64,000 nucleotides of DNA from Margaritispora aquatica (GCA_007644065.1 VJWN01000001.1:76340-140339), one strand, 5' to 3'. Counted from the first letter of the stretch, positions 23,101 through 35,402 are shown. Made by a program: numbers and translations. The notes: generated by a model from the sequence alone, not told the origin.

Positions 23101-24050
23101 CCATCAACGAATCCTCCATGGAACAAAAAACCCGCTACAGATTCGAAGACGCCATCGAGCGCGCCGCAGCCCTAACATTCTGCTCCCTCTCCGACGAAGG
23201 TCGTATCCACAACCCTGGGACATCCTACCCAGCCGGCTTCAAGAAATCTTTCAAGATCTCCTCCTACTCTCCTCTGCATCGAGAATCCAACGACTCCGAG
23301 CATCATCCCGAGGCATTTTACTTCCCGGCTGATGATCTGGATGTCCAGCCTTTGCCAGATTATTTTGGTGGCCTTAAGTTAGGCAGTGGTGGAGTAGAAG
23401 CAGTAGGTGATGTGGCTGGAGTTGGGGATCAGTTGTTCAAGGGAAGTAGTTATGCTACTGCGTTGGCGGCAGGCATGGCCGCTTTTGTGTTGCAATGCGT
23501 GCAATATGCGTTTCATCCTGGGACACAACCGCCGTTGGGTATGGAGCAACCCGAAGAGGTTAATGACAGTAAGTTAAGTCTTTCTTGTGTATTTTGTTTT
23601 GTTACCATCATTGCCTCTTGGGTTGCCTGGTTGTGTTTCTTTACGTTACACGTTCAGAGAAGCAGACAAATCTCAGCTTGTAGGCTGTATCATTGTTCGC
23701 CGTCCAGTTTCCGTTTATCATACGGTACCAGACCACTCAATGTGCTCTCCAGTCACTGCACAATGAAAGCTCTCAACAAAACCTCCACCAATTTCATTTC
23801 CCATTCCATCCTTCCCCTTCAACCCCTTTACCACTCATCCGGTGACCACGCTGACCATGCACCACCCCACACAGTGATATTCGCTTACAAGCGTGTTAAA
23901 ATGGAGCGCATGTTTCTGAGCATGTGTGATCAAGGCGAATCCAAGCACTTCGTCAAGCCCTGGACAGCGTTCAAACACGACTGGTCTCTCGCGGGCGAAG
24001 ACGACGCTCAGAGATTGGCAGTGCTGAAGGCGTTGCTGGAGCGTGATTGA
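20146..24050 (+). CDS. Ankyrin-subtilisin (peptidase S8) fusion protein
   Basis: Exons are 20146-21019, 21110-21175, 21485-22017, 22108-22277, 22378-22744, 22910-22943, 23083-23568 and 23875-24050, in frame throughout, giving 901 aa. Residues ~1-315 contain ankyrin-type repeats (NLLVLAAETGRYLEMDVFL, SPVHLAALNGTVDLFKTL, TPLDLAIHTGKLEMIELL, ENILHRALK). A middle region (~315-550) has no recognised domain. The C-terminal half is an S8 protease with Asp ~596 in KVAILDTGL, His ~632 in CSHGNKLAQL and Ser ~804 in GSSYATALAAGMAA; MSWTINES matches the substrate-binding strand. No signal peptide is seen, so the protein is cytosolic, unlike secreted subtilisins. Such proteases occur as effector domains of fungal NLR-like proteins. 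The last intron (306 bp) and the 5' end are the least certain parts. Confidence 0.82.
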
Positions 24051-24795
24051 GTGATTTTGAACATACGATAGGAACAACGGATGGGGAGCGAGGAGATGAA
24101 GTGGTGTGAGCAATAGCGATATAGACAGGGACAGTAATAATGGAAGGGAAGTGAAGTGAAGTGAGGGGAAGCGAAGTGGAGTGGAGTGGAGTGTACGTAG
24201 ATGCTAGGAGTCGTGCATATAACTTAAGATGAGAGGTGTTGCACGCAGAGCAGGATTGGCTGGTGGTGCGAGGATGAGATGAGAGAGGAGAATATAAGAC
24301 GAGAATTATCCGACGAACGATTCCAAAAGGCCAAGACAAGAACGCCATGCTCAATTACTGGCTGGAATTAAGACTCTTCTGGTTGTGTAAAGATTAAAGC
24401 TTGGAGTTCGTCTAAATGTGGACCTTGGCTGTTGTAGGATCGCATTTACATAATTTCTACAGTTAGCATTGTATAGCAGCTATTTCCTCGATGATAATGA
24501 TTCATGTTGATTCGGATGATACAATCACTTTGTACTCTGCGTATTTGTGTAGCTACAGAACATCAATTGAATATTCATTATGCTGGGTATATATCCTGTC
24601 TCTGCCGTACACGTGTCCCATATGATTCCTTCATCTCATTACCTCAAGCGAGCTTACTCTCCCATATCAGTAAATCCTAAGAAATGCTTCACATACAAAT
24701 AATATCCTATGCATCATTAAATCCTCCCATGCCATCTCATCCCATGGTCAATCCAAGCCCTTCAATCACTTACTCACTCGCTCGCTCGTTCATTT
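24051..24795. other. Convergent 3' region with GA-rich imperfect repeats
   Basis: This contains a purine-rich run near 24146-24192 built of GAAGT/GGAGT units. No gene is supported. It separates the S8 gene from the convergent oxidase gene. Confidence 0.4.
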
Positions 24796-26722
24796 CTAAT
24801 CCTTGAAATGCACCACAGCTGGCGCGAAAGTCTCATTCCCAACCACACTTCCCCCAAACTCCAAATATCCTTGCACACTCAAAGGATCCACGGCCAAAAC
24901 TTGGCTGGCATTCCCCATGACCCAGATACTCTGCATGCCCATGATCATATGCTGCAAGATATGACAATGCAGCATCCAAGCCCCGGGCTGGGTAGCTTTG
25001 ATGCGCCAGGCGCGCCAACCCATCGCGGTGCCATTCTCCGCGGTCGTAGCGTAGCGATACAGCATGCTCGAGTCGCGCAGCACAGGCTTCGCGCCCAGTT
25101 CAAGCATTAAGGCCTCATTGGCGCTCTGGCTGTAGGTGCCATTTCCGGAGCCGAGATCCCAGAAGTGCGCGCCGTGGAAGTGGAACGGGTGTACTTCTAG
25201 GCCGCCTTTGTCGGCGCCTGTGTTCTGAATAATAATCTCGAGAACTTCGCCGATGGCAGCAGGGAAGGTGCGCGTGATGGGATCGAGGCCGTTGTTGGCG
25301 AGGGCACGTTCGATGGAGGGGAATTCTAAGGTGTCATTTTTGTAGAGGGAGACGAGGTAGGGTTCTCGTGGGTAGCTTTCGGTCCAGGGAAGGCCGTTTT
25401 GAATCCAGATCGTTGGCCCGTTGACGGATTGGTGGATGGTTATTGTTACAGTCCTGGTGACGTCTTTGGCGAGCGGCATGGTAGCTTCGTTGGAAGAGTA
25501 GGAGGCTCGTGAAGTGTATGGTTTGAGCTTGTAGTCTAAGAAGCCGCGGGTTATGTTTGGAAGGACGAGTGGCTTATCTGCATCTGGAGGTGGAAACAGG
25601 GCGAGTGGTATGTTTTGGCGGGGTGCATAGTTGAGGACAGCGTAGGAGCGAGTTAAAGTTGTCCGTTCGCGAGATTCAAGTTGCATATAGTATTGCTGTT
25701 TTTCTGGCTGGCTTTTGGTGGTTAGAAGGACGGAGAAGCGTTGTCCTGAACCAATCTGGAGATATGAGGTATTGTATGGCATAGTGTATGATCTATTCCA
25801 AGTCAGCATTGGACCAAAGACTTCGTCACGCTTACGAAATACACAAGATGCAAGATTACAACATACCCATCGGCTTCAATAACAGTCAATGTTTCATGTC
25901 CCTCGAATGCCAAGCTTGCCAAAGTCAGAGCCGTTGCGCTAATAAACCTCAAACGGTAAGTCTTGCCCGGTTTAACATCAATAGTACTCAAGCTAGCATT
26001 GCAAACTGTTCCATTCGCAATACCGCCCCCTTTCCCATTTACTAGAATTGCACTAGTGTCACCACTCCAGAACAACGGGCTTCTCAGAAGCCCTGCTTCA
26101 ATATCGGTGTCATTTCGTACGAATGCGTCTTGGATAAACACAATCCGTTCCTCATCATACCGGTAAAGAGGTGATGAGGATGGCGGAGAATCCACAATGA
26201 GAGCTCCTGCGCAAGAAACAGCCTGGAAGCCAACATGAGAATGGTAGAAGTAAGTCCCGGCCATAGTGACAGGAACATTGATCTCATAATCGAAGAAATT
26301 CGCGGGTGGAATAGGCCATTGTGAGACACCAGGGGTGCCGTCTGCAAATGGGGACATTGCCATTGAAACACCATGCCAGTGCTATATGCATTTAGTTGGG
26401 ATTTTTTACGGGCAAGAAATATCGTTCTTCGTGAGGGAAAACATACCATGGTCAGGTTCTTATTCGACATACTGTTATACACCCTAATCCAGTACGTCCT
26501 CCCAGCGGTTATCCTAACCTCAGGTCCCGGTGAGGTTCCGTTGACCACAACAATGGATTTTGAAGCAAGGCATGATTGTTTTTTGACTTCGTCTGTTATG
26601 TTCAGAACAATGTTTGGCGTAAATGTCGCATCGTGGATTACGGTACGAGGCCGATGTGAGAATGAGAATGATGTCACCACGAGGCTCGATATAGACAGCA
26701 ATACAAGCTTGAATGAATGCAT
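24796..26722 (-). CDS. Secreted multicopper oxidase (laccase / ascorbate-oxidase type)
   Basis: Exons are 26447-26722, 25867-26381 and 24796-25792, encoding 595 aa. A signal peptide is present (MHSFKLVLLSISSLVVTSFS). All four copper motifs are intact: HWHG (residues 93-96), HSHVG (139-143), HPFHFHG (about 465) and HCHILQHMIMGM (about 540; Cys with flanking His for type 1 and type 3 copper). The first intron falls right before HWHG. The enzyme oxidises phenols, or possibly ascorbate- or metal-type substrates, with reduction of O2 to water in the extracellular space. Several N-glycosylation sites (NGT, NGTV, NDT) suit secretion. The subtype (pigment laccase, ferroxidase or ascorbate-oxidase-like) is not resolved. 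The axial residue of the type 1 site appears to be Met (HMIMGM). Confidence 0.93.
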
Positions 26723-28851
26723 GTTGAGTTATGAGAGCAAAATAAAACAACTCAAAAGTAAGTGTGCTGGGAAAAGCGAGTAAGGTCAATCGAATTGAAT
26801 ATGTAGCTGTCTAGTTGTCTGAGGCAACGGGCATCAAGCAGGTAAGGTAGTATTAACGTGTCCATGGTAGCACAGGAACGCCGGCTTCGAATGATTTTCG
26901 CAGCACAAGTAGAAAGCAAAGCCGGCCAACGCAGACAATGCACAATCTTAAACAGTACGTTGTCGTCTTAAAGTGTTTCAAGGATTTGTGCGTGAGCGCC
27001 ATCTGACTTCCCCGACTTTCCAGTACCTGGTAGATCAGAACTCAAATCAGAGCTTCGAGCTTACCGCCAAGCCAAACCAAGCATGTCATCCACCATTCGC
27101 ACAAGACAAAAGCGTATCTCGAACCCGAATCCTCGACTAGCCTTTGGCTTTGAATTGTCTCCTAGCGAACAAAGCCTCATTCGTCTCACCAGCCATGGCG
27201 TTGGGATAAAACGATGGAGGTGGCGATTTGATCTTGGCGAATGCTACGTAAGGTAGCACAGATCCTATATCACATGTCTATGGAATGTCGTACAGATTAG
27301 TATGAAAGTTGACATAATATCTCCTTGGTCTTTGGCATTGGAAAAGAATTGGGCAGCCCAGATTTCCTATAGGAGGGGATAAGATTGATATCGTTCGTAT
27401 TCTCTATTTCTGGTGCTTGCCATATGCGGGCATGGTTGACTGAAGCCTGGATGTGGAATAGATTCAACGGTTTTCTCCTCGAATATACATGAATCTTGTT
27501 GCATATGAATACAACGTCGTGGCATTGCTTGAAATTGCGGCCCTTGCAGGACACAAGAATAATTCACTTGAATCGTTCTGATTTATGATCACTTCTGCTT
27601 CTTCACTTCTCTCTCGCGTCTGGGAGGGCTTCAAGGATCAAAAGCTGTAACTCGAGAAAGATAGAGAATAAGCAAGGCGGAAGTCATGCATCCTTACAGT
27701 TTGATGTGCTTGAAAAAAATCTACCTCCATATAGTAGACGGCTGGGGCTGAGACGAAAAGCACTAGGTTAACTCAGGGCGCAGTTCAATCTCCTCCACTG
27801 GTGTAGAGTACCCTCTGTGTATGCTTCCATGATCTCTGCGTGATCCCAGTCAGATCATAAGCACTTGCTGATCTCGATATGTGCTGTCCTTTGATGCATA
27901 TGTCGCCTGAGGAAATGTGGTGTGAGTTCGCAAGGTCCATGCCATTGGTAACTTAATAGATTCCTTTAAATTTGATGCCTTTTGCGGCTTCTCTGTACAA
28001 GCATGGCGCTTGAAACTATCAGATCATAGACCCAAGTAGATGCAGTTGATCTTCAGGATCTGCCAAATAAAGAGACGCATTTGTTGAGGGAGATATCAGA
28101 CGACGTCTGTTACCTAGGTGATGGTAGGCAGGCTGAAGGCTGCAGAAGAAGGGACCCTTTCACCGCATAGCACTAGATTTCGATATTGAAAGCTGTCTTC
28201 ATTGAATCCTAACGAAGAGCTGCTCGAAGAGGCTAATCGGTGGGCCATATCGAAGTTCAAGCTTGTAGTAAAAGAAGTTTGTAGACGTTATAACACGAGG
28301 CCGCCCCTTAAATGTTAGCACGCGTGCATAGAGTTGTCGCAGAGGGACCATAGCGCAGGAAACAACAGAGAAAACTTTTAGCGAGCAGATTATTATTCAG
28401 AACGTGTTGTTGTGATAGGAAATCCAATGAAGTTGTTATGGATTGAAGATGAGAAAGTAGACTTTGGTATCCGGAAGGTGGGATGCCAAGCCGGGCCATC
28501 AACGACAGCCGGCTATATGGTTATGTGGTTATGTGGCTATGTGACTATGTGGCTATGTGGCTATGGTGGTTAGTTAGCATCGTTTTTCTATTCAATAGCC
28601 AATGTTTGATCCTGTGTTAATCACAAAACTCTATATCTCGTGCAACGTCTAATAAGTTGACTACATACTGTTGTATTTTCAATGAGACAATAGATATTTC
28701 CGAGATGTCAGGCTTCTGGGTGCATCTTTTCACATGGGAAGGTGCTTTCAGCTCTTCATCGTCTCGCAAATGCTTTACATGTTCCTAATCTCAAGTATCG
28801 TTATCATCAGGTTCTTTACGTGGAAGATACAATACTATATCGGCTCTCGAG
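26723..28851. other. Long intergenic region upstream of oxidase and MLH3
   Basis: About 2.1 kb form a divergent region between the oxidase (-) and MLH3 (+). No supportable gene is seen. Minus-strand frames at 27297-27567 overlap each other and carry no domain signal. It contains an 8-bp tandem repeat listed separately. Confidence 0.4.
28511..28566. repeat. 8-bp tandem repeat GYTATGTG, about six copies
   Basis: The stretch reads as successive units GTTATGTG, GTTATGTG, GCTATGTG, ACTATGTG, GCTATGTG and a degenerate end copy. It lies about 300 bp upstream of the MLH3 start. Confidence 0.8.
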
Positions 28852-31784
28852 ATGTCTATTCAACCTCTGCCTCCAGAGGTGATTGCTCAGATCAAGTCAT
28901 CTATCGCCATTACGAACCTCAACTCTGTCATTTCTGAACTGCTCAAGAACTCTCTGGATGCTGGTGCGACAAAAGTTGAGATCATAGTCGATCATGGCAA
29001 AGGGGGCTGCATTGTTGAAGATGATGGGTGTGGGATACTACCCCCTGAGTTTAGGGAAGGTGGTGGTCTGGGGAAGCTATACCGTATGTGCAAATCTCAG
29101 TCAAATTACATACGCTGACAAGAATAGACTCCTCGAAGCTAAATGCTGTGAAGACAATTCATGGGAGACGTGGGATATTTCTGGCCTCACTCTCCGCTAC
29201 GTCAGTTCTCACAGTGACATCTCGTCATCTCTCTCACCGTTCTCATAATATGATCACTATGCACCGATCCAAAACTGTATCTCGTCAGATGCCAGCGCCC
29301 CTTCAGCAGCATTTGAACCATTTCACTCATGGTACAAGAGTGACGGTTCGTGACCTCTTTGGAAACATGCCTGTCCGGGTCAAGCAGAGAGCCTTGCAAG
29401 CTGAGAAGCAGAGATCAAGCACTAAGGAGTGGGATGCGCTCAAGCGTTGCATTGTAGCTCTACTTCTAGCATGGCCTGGAAACATCAGTGTTACGGTAAG
29501 AGACGCTGAATCAAACCAGAAGCTTCTCATTCGGCCAGCAACAAAATTCTTTTCACTTTCAGTCGATGGAGACCTCCAAATTCCTTGGATATGCGGTGTC
29601 TTATCTCAGGCAGGGTTCATTCTACCTGATGAGAAAGACTCATGGATAAGTATTGGAGCATCTACATCGCGGTTCCGAATATCTGGCACCATTTCTCTTG
29701 ATCCATGCGCTACAAAGCATGTACAATTCATATCTTTGGGGATCCAGCCATTAAATCAGGACGAGGGGAAAACAATCTTATACGATGAGATCAATAAGCT
29801 GTTCTCAAATTCAGCATTTGGAAATGACGAGGAAATTGAAGAACTTTCAGATTCAGAGAGAGCAAGGCGAGCAAAAGATCAACGCTTCAAAGGAGATGGG
29901 TATACAAATAAGGAGCTCAAAGGTGTCAAAAAAGGCGTGGATCGCTGGCCCATGTTCTATATTAACATTCAGCAACTTCGAATACAGAATCCTTTCTCAG
30001 GTCTGAATCTTCACGATGCTCTCGATGACAAAGGTGGTAACCTGGAAAAGATGGGAGACTTGTTACAAGCCATGGTATTTGAGTTTCTTGAGAAGAACCA
30101 TTTTCGGCCCAAGGCAGGGCGAGGGCAAAGAACGAAGAAAGAGAATGCCAACTCAACTGAAAAGCAGACGAGCTCCTTGAATGAGTTCGATCGACGACAT
30201 GAATCACCAGGTGTGGGCAAGAAGATTCTCAAAACAGTCAGATCAAAGCCCAATTTTGACCAGTTCGGAGCTAATGTCAACCTACCTTCCTTTCGCACTT
30301 CTGTCTCAAGACCCGGGAGTCTATTTGAGACATGGTCGAGAGGGAAATCAGGTCTTCCGGCAGTTTCAAAATCAGCTGCCATCAACGGGTTGGAGATTGC
30401 AAGGCCATCAACTGCGCCTCCAAGTACAAGATCTCAATCGACAGCAAGAGATATTCCAAGTCATGGTTCTACAACATTAACTTCCAAGACATTCGACATA
30501 TCCCGAAGACCTTTTGAGGATATCCCTGTGCTCACCCGCCGTGCTCGAGTAGAACCGACTGTCAAGTGGAGTGAAATTACAGGTCCTGCTTCTGATGTCG
30601 ATGATAGCGAATTGATGACATGGACAAACCCCATCACAAGAGTGATGTCTCTTGTAAACAAGCGGACCGGACTTACAGTACCTGCAAACAAGAGCATTAG
30701 TTCGACAGCTCTGATTCCGTCTTTAGCCTCTCGTAGGAAACCTGACCCAAACTCCCTCACGACTGAGCCTACCCCATGGATCCGTGATCTACTGAAAACT
30801 TGGGACAACCCAGTTTTTGCACCGTCGGAAGCTCGAATTCCACAAGTTCTGTCTAATGGTCCTAAAGCCACATCTCAAGATTTACTTCATGGCCGATACC
30901 ACCACTGTTCGCAAGTCGATATCGACAAAGCTTTTAAAGATACATCAGCAGGACTCAATGGAAAAATTTCGAAGGATTCTCTTAGAGAAGCGGAGATAAT
31001 TTCGCAAGTTGACAGGAAATTTATACTGGTCAAGTTGAGCACGTCTGAAGATAGAGAAGATAGCCAGAATCTTGTTCTCATCGATCAACATGCCGCAGAT
31101 GAAAGAATTCGCATTGAATTTCTCATGGAAGAGCTTTGTGGCCTGCCACCAGTTGATTCGGTGCCTTCGGAATCTAGTGTGCTTACATCATTGCTTAGCA
31201 AGCCTCTCAACTTCGACATCTCCCTGCGAGATACCCAACTCCTGTTAAAACACAGGTCTCACTTTCTAGACTGGGGAATCATCTATCATATATCACAGCA
31301 TGATCTTGCAGCAGGAAATGACCCAAAAGGCAGACCCGTACGGCGACTTAAAGTGACATCTCTTCCGCCCGGAATTCTCGAGCGATGTAAACTTGATCCA
31401 CGTCTCTTGGTCAATCTCATGCGCACAGAGGTCTACAAGTTCAATGACAACCCTCTCCAAACCTTTGTTCCAATAAGTCGAGACACGCCCTGGTTGGAAC
31501 GGATACACAGCTGCCCTCAAGGTCTAATTGATATGCTCAATTCGCGAGCATGCAGAAGTGCAATCATGTTCAATGACAAGCTTTCGAAAATCCAATGCAA
31601 AATGCTAGTCCAAAAGCTGAGTAGGTGTATCCTTCCCTTTCAATGTGCACACGGCAGGCCGAGTATGGTACCGCTTGTTGGAGTTAGCCAGCTAAGAGGC
31701 ATGGGGGCATTGTTGCCGGGTGAGTATGGAGGGAATGTTGGGAAAGACATTAGGTTGTGGAAGGAGAGGATGAGGAGGTCGTAA
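28852..31784 (+). CDS. MLH3: DNA mismatch repair protein MLH3 (MutL homologue)
   Basis: Exons are 28852-29083 and 29128-31784, with a 44-bp intron (GTATGT...AATAG), encoding 962 aa. The N-terminal GHKL ATPase is shown by SELLKNSLDAGATKV (residues ~28-42, with the catalytic Glu and Mg-binding Asn), DDGCGI (57-62), SSKLNAVKTIHGRRG and THGTRVTVRDLFGNMPVR. A long variable linker follows. The C-terminal dimerisation/endonuclease domain carries DQHAADERIRIE (~729-740), which fits the metal-binding DQHA(X)2E(X)4E motif of nicking MutL proteins. Late motifs ACRSAIMFND, PFQCAHGRPSM and a CxH element complete the active site. MLH3 pairs with MLH1 and acts in meiotic crossover resolution and repair of loop mismatches in the nucleus. 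The start is supported by the conserved LPPEVIAQIKSS following it. Confidence 0.93.
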
Positions 31785-32753
31785 ATTCTTCAAGTAAGAT
31801 GGCCAGGTTAAAACTTGGTGTATGTAATACATTCTCATCGGAGGTATCTAAATCGTTCGCCATCCCAATAAAATACCAGCTGGCCCCAGCATCTCCACCG
31901 GATGGGCTCAAGAACGAAGGAAGCAGCTGCAGCTCCGATATCCTCAGCCTCCATCATAGCAGCACGAGCACCAACAGCAGTACCCTCATCATCATCCTGA
32001 CCTTTGCCTTCAATACCACACATTCCTTCACCCCCATTCTCAAATTCAACAATGCTCTTCTCGTCATCTTCTCCCTCTCCTTCACTCTCATCTACAGCCA
32101 TCTCCTCAACATCTCTCTCAACAACGCCCACTCCTTCATCTGCATCCTCATCCTCATCCTCATCCTCACTCCCACACTCTCACTCCGACTATCGTCGTCG
32201 TCATAATCGGAATCACCCTCTCCCTCCCCAAACCCCTCCTCGCCACTCTCAACCTTGGCATTTATATACCGCGCTGCTGTGGCCTTGCCGAGCAATCCCG
32301 ATCCCGATCCCGCGCAGCGTGGTAGAGTCCGTTCTTCACGAATCGGAATTGCAAGTCCCATGCTCGCGAGTCCATGTGTGGTGGTTTGAGACGCGGATGT
32401 GGAGGCTGTAGGAGATGAAGTGCGTGGTGGGAGGTGTGTTGGTGGTGATGGGGGTGAGGTGCGTCGTGCCTTAGAGTAGGGTGCTCGGAGCGAGGTTCTT
32501 GGTACTGTGACCGTATTGGTTTGAGCGGCAGGGTTCAAGTCGGCTGAGATCGATCTTGGGCTTTACGAGAGAAAGGGATTGTTAGCCAAGGTTCGTGTGG
32601 TATAGTCAAGACAGCCGTGAATGACGAAGAGACTTCTGCATGAAAGTAGTCTCACTTCACACCAACGTGAAGAAACAAATATGTGGATGGATGGCTGGGT
32701 GGATACATACTTGCACTCGCGAGCTGCGCGCTGGCTCTTTGTGGTCTGGCCAT
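31785..32753 (-). CDS. Acidic low-complexity hypothetical protein, uncertain 3' half
   Basis: Exon 1 is likely 32711-32753 (MARPQRASAQLASA, donor GTATGT). An acceptor TCTCAG joins it in phase to a frame that reads DLNPAAQTNTVTVPRTSL, a Ser/Thr/Pro-rich part, LAIPIREERTLPR, GKATAARYINAKVESG and an acidic stretch ending DSDYDDDDSRSES. That frame then turns into RMRMRMRM over a GAGGAT-type microsatellite (about 32130-32155) and stops at 32092. A neighbouring frame reads EDEDEDED there and stays open to 31835, ending FYWDGERFRYLR. Either the protein ends at 32092 or a repeat-length change separates two halves of one acidic protein. I do not recognise the family. It is convergent with MLH3. The span given is approximate. 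Confidence 0.45.
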
Positions 32754-33476
32754 TTTCTTCTTCTTCTTCTCCTTTCCCATTCTTAGTCGCAAAGACTGAG
32801 GGGCGGGGGGAGAGGAAAGATCTACGTTTCTTGGGGTTTGTTCTGTTCTTTGGTAAATTGATAAGTAAGTATATATAGCATAACTTCTACACACTAGCTA
32901 TTCCAGGTTCCTGGTCAGAAGTTCAACAAAGACACTAAGCCACAATATGATGTGCAGAGCTCTGGTGTCAAAACCCCAGGCTTGATATAGTGTTAGTCCT
33001 AAATTCGAAATAGTTGACTCGTTGCCATACCAGGGTAAGGACAGAAGGACAGAAGGACAGAAGGGCAGAAGGAGTGAGCTAGTTAGTTAGGTAGATGTCA
33101 ATGTCGATAGAAGTAGAGAGGAGAAAGTAGATGCTCGTTATTGCCACCTAAGGTAGTCAGTTAGCTAGTTAGTTAGTGTTTTTGGACGTTTATTTCTAAG
33201 CAAGAGTGTCTGTTGTGGGGGAAATCGAAGTATAAATAAGAATGGATGGAAACAAAAGAGGAATGCAAGAGAGATAGAAATGAGATCTAAGCGACTTAGA
33301 TGAGATAGATAGATGTAGCTGATAAAGGTTGGTATGGATAGCAATATACATGGGTACAGAGTTGGTTAGCGACGCTATGTTGGGGAGTAATAATGGTACG
33401 AATTTAGTTAGAGACGATTTGAAAGCCGAGATCCAAGATTCTAGCATCAAGCTGCCATAGACCTCACTCTACCATA
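32754..33476. other. Intergenic with 8-bp tandem repeat
   Basis: No gene is supported. It includes the GGACAGAA repeat and runs of AGTTAGTTAG near 33076-33090 and 33158-33175. Confidence 0.4.
33039..33072. repeat. 8-bp tandem repeat GGACAGAA, four copies
   Basis: Three exact GGACAGAA units are followed by GGGCAGAA. Confidence 0.8.
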
Positions 33477-35176
33477 TCAAACAACACTCCGCAATCTCTT
33501 TGGACTGCCACCGCCACTCCTCCTCCTCTCCTCCAGCGTCTCCTCACTGCCACCCTCACCCGTATGCCTCCCCACAAGCGCCCCCTCCTTCGCAAACAAG
33601 TGATCCACATCCTCCAGTTCCAAGCCTTTAGTCTCCGGGAAGAAGAGATAAATAATCGGAACCCACGCCGCGTTCAAGACCGCGAAGATGATGTATGTCC
33701 TATACCCAATATTATCAATCGCCAACGGGGTGATCTGCACGATCAAGTAGTTGGCGATCCAGTTACACGCCGTTGAGACGGCTGAGCCACGCTGCCTGAG
33801 TCGTAACGGCAGGATCTCAGATGGATATACCCACACCGTGGCTTGGAAGCCGACGGTGAAGGCGCCTTCGAAGAGGAACAGCATGGCTGCTGCGGCAATA
33901 CCACAGCCTTTGGAAATAGAGGTGTGGTATTGTACGTTGTAAATCAGGCCCGTTTGGACGGTCATGACGGCTGACATAAATGCGACGCATGATAGCAGGA
34001 GAGGTCGACGGCCGACGCGGTCAATGAGCAACCAGGGGATGAAAGAGGCGAGGAGGAACCAGGTCTGTAAGAAACCGGACATGAGGGCTGAGAGGTGATC
34101 GTCGAAGCCGAGAGAAGAGGAGAATAGAGTGTTGGAGTAGTAGATTAGAGCGTTGATGCCACCGAGTTGTTGGAATGTCTGGATGGCACAAGCAATGAGG
34201 AAACGTCGCTGGGATTGAATCGCATCGTTGTGCAGCAGGTCGGACCATTTCCCTGAGCCGAGAGAGGCTTCGTAGGCGCAAGTTGAGAGAATGGAATCGT
34301 GGAGGGCATGGATGTCTGCTGGTGGGAGGGTTTTGTGGTGCAAGGCGTTGAGCACGGCGAGAGATTCGGAGGGGGGTGAATGTGCCGCGAGCCAGCGTGG
34401 GGATTCGGGGAGGATGAAGAGGAGGACCAGCATCGGGAGGAGAAAGATACACTGCAAGATGCAGGGGATGCGCCAGGCCGGAGAGGTAGTGAGGTGTGTG
34501 GTGAATGCGTAGTCGATCCAGTAGGCGAGGAAGATACCAAGGTTGAGCGTGCTGAGTTGCATGCAGACATCTGTGGTTGTTAGTGTGTGCAATGATTAGA
34601 TGAGATGAGATTATATGAGATGAGCAATATATTGTGGAGGGATGAGAGAAGTTAAGATGAGGTGGTGAAACGCATAAGTGAAGATGAGACGAAACTTACA
34701 AAGACCTCGAGTAGCTTTAGGACTAAACTCAGCTTGAAAAACAGGGACCGTAGAATTGATGAATCCCATTCCCACCCCTGAAATCACACGAGCCACGATG
34801 AGATGAGCTCGTGTATAAGCCGTCGCTTGGAGCAGGGCTCCAAGAATCATGATAAGAACTCCAATTCCTATGGATTTCTTACGTCCAATCCCTTCACCGA
34901 AGATGGAGGTTGCCACACTACCGCCGAAACATCCTATCTCATAGATGGCGACAATGAGACCTGTGATGGCTGGACTGGGGTCGTTGAAGGTTTCTTTGAA
35001 GGCAATTGAATTGACGAGACTGTTGATTTGAAGTCAGTGATGCATGAAAATAGATGAGAATATGGAGGCTGGACTCACCCTCCCATCAGTCCATTGTCAT
35101 ATCCTATAAGGAGAAATCCGAGGCAGGTGAGAGATGTGACGGACGCGAAAAGAAGGCGACCATGGAGGAGAGCCAT
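33477..35176 (-). CDS. MFS sugar transporter, three exons
   Basis: Exons are 35079-35176, 34700-35019 and 33477-34570, with introns of 59 and 129 bp, encoding 503 aa. It starts MALLHGRLLFASVTSL with TM1 and GYDNGLMGG (sugar-porter GYD motif). Then come IFGEGIGRKKSIGIG (loop 2-3), RVISGVGMGFINSTVPVFQ, LPESPRWLAAH, QTFQQLGGINALIYYS (TM7, typical hexose QQxxGxN), DRVGRRPLLL and FFPETKGLELEDVD after TM12. It is a plasma-membrane hexose-type proton symporter by family; the substrate is not assignable. It is distinct in sequence and gene structure from the transporter at 9.85-12.1 kb. The C terminus is Gly/Arg-rich and basic. Confidence 0.92.
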
Positions 35177-35336
35177 AGCTATAAGATGTGACCAGATGTG
35201 GCAATTGATCACCTTATGGCTCTGGAAGATGGTGATGGTGAGAACTATGAGGACTCATCTCATCCCTAGCATTTCTGTCTAGGAGTTGTGGTCCGTATGT
35301 GTAGGGTTCTTCCCAGACCAACCTCGCTATCGCAGT

Positions 35337-35337
<1 letters not shown>

Positions 35338-35402
<65 letters not shown>
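35338..35402. repeat. (TCG)21 microsatellite
   Basis: Twenty-one perfect TCG units, plus two bases, lie about 160-225 bp upstream of the transporter start. Confidence 0.95.

Noticed and set aside
27297..27567. Two overlapping minus-strand frames upstream of the oxidase
   Set aside because: Short, in different frames of the same DNA, with no domain, leader or splice support.
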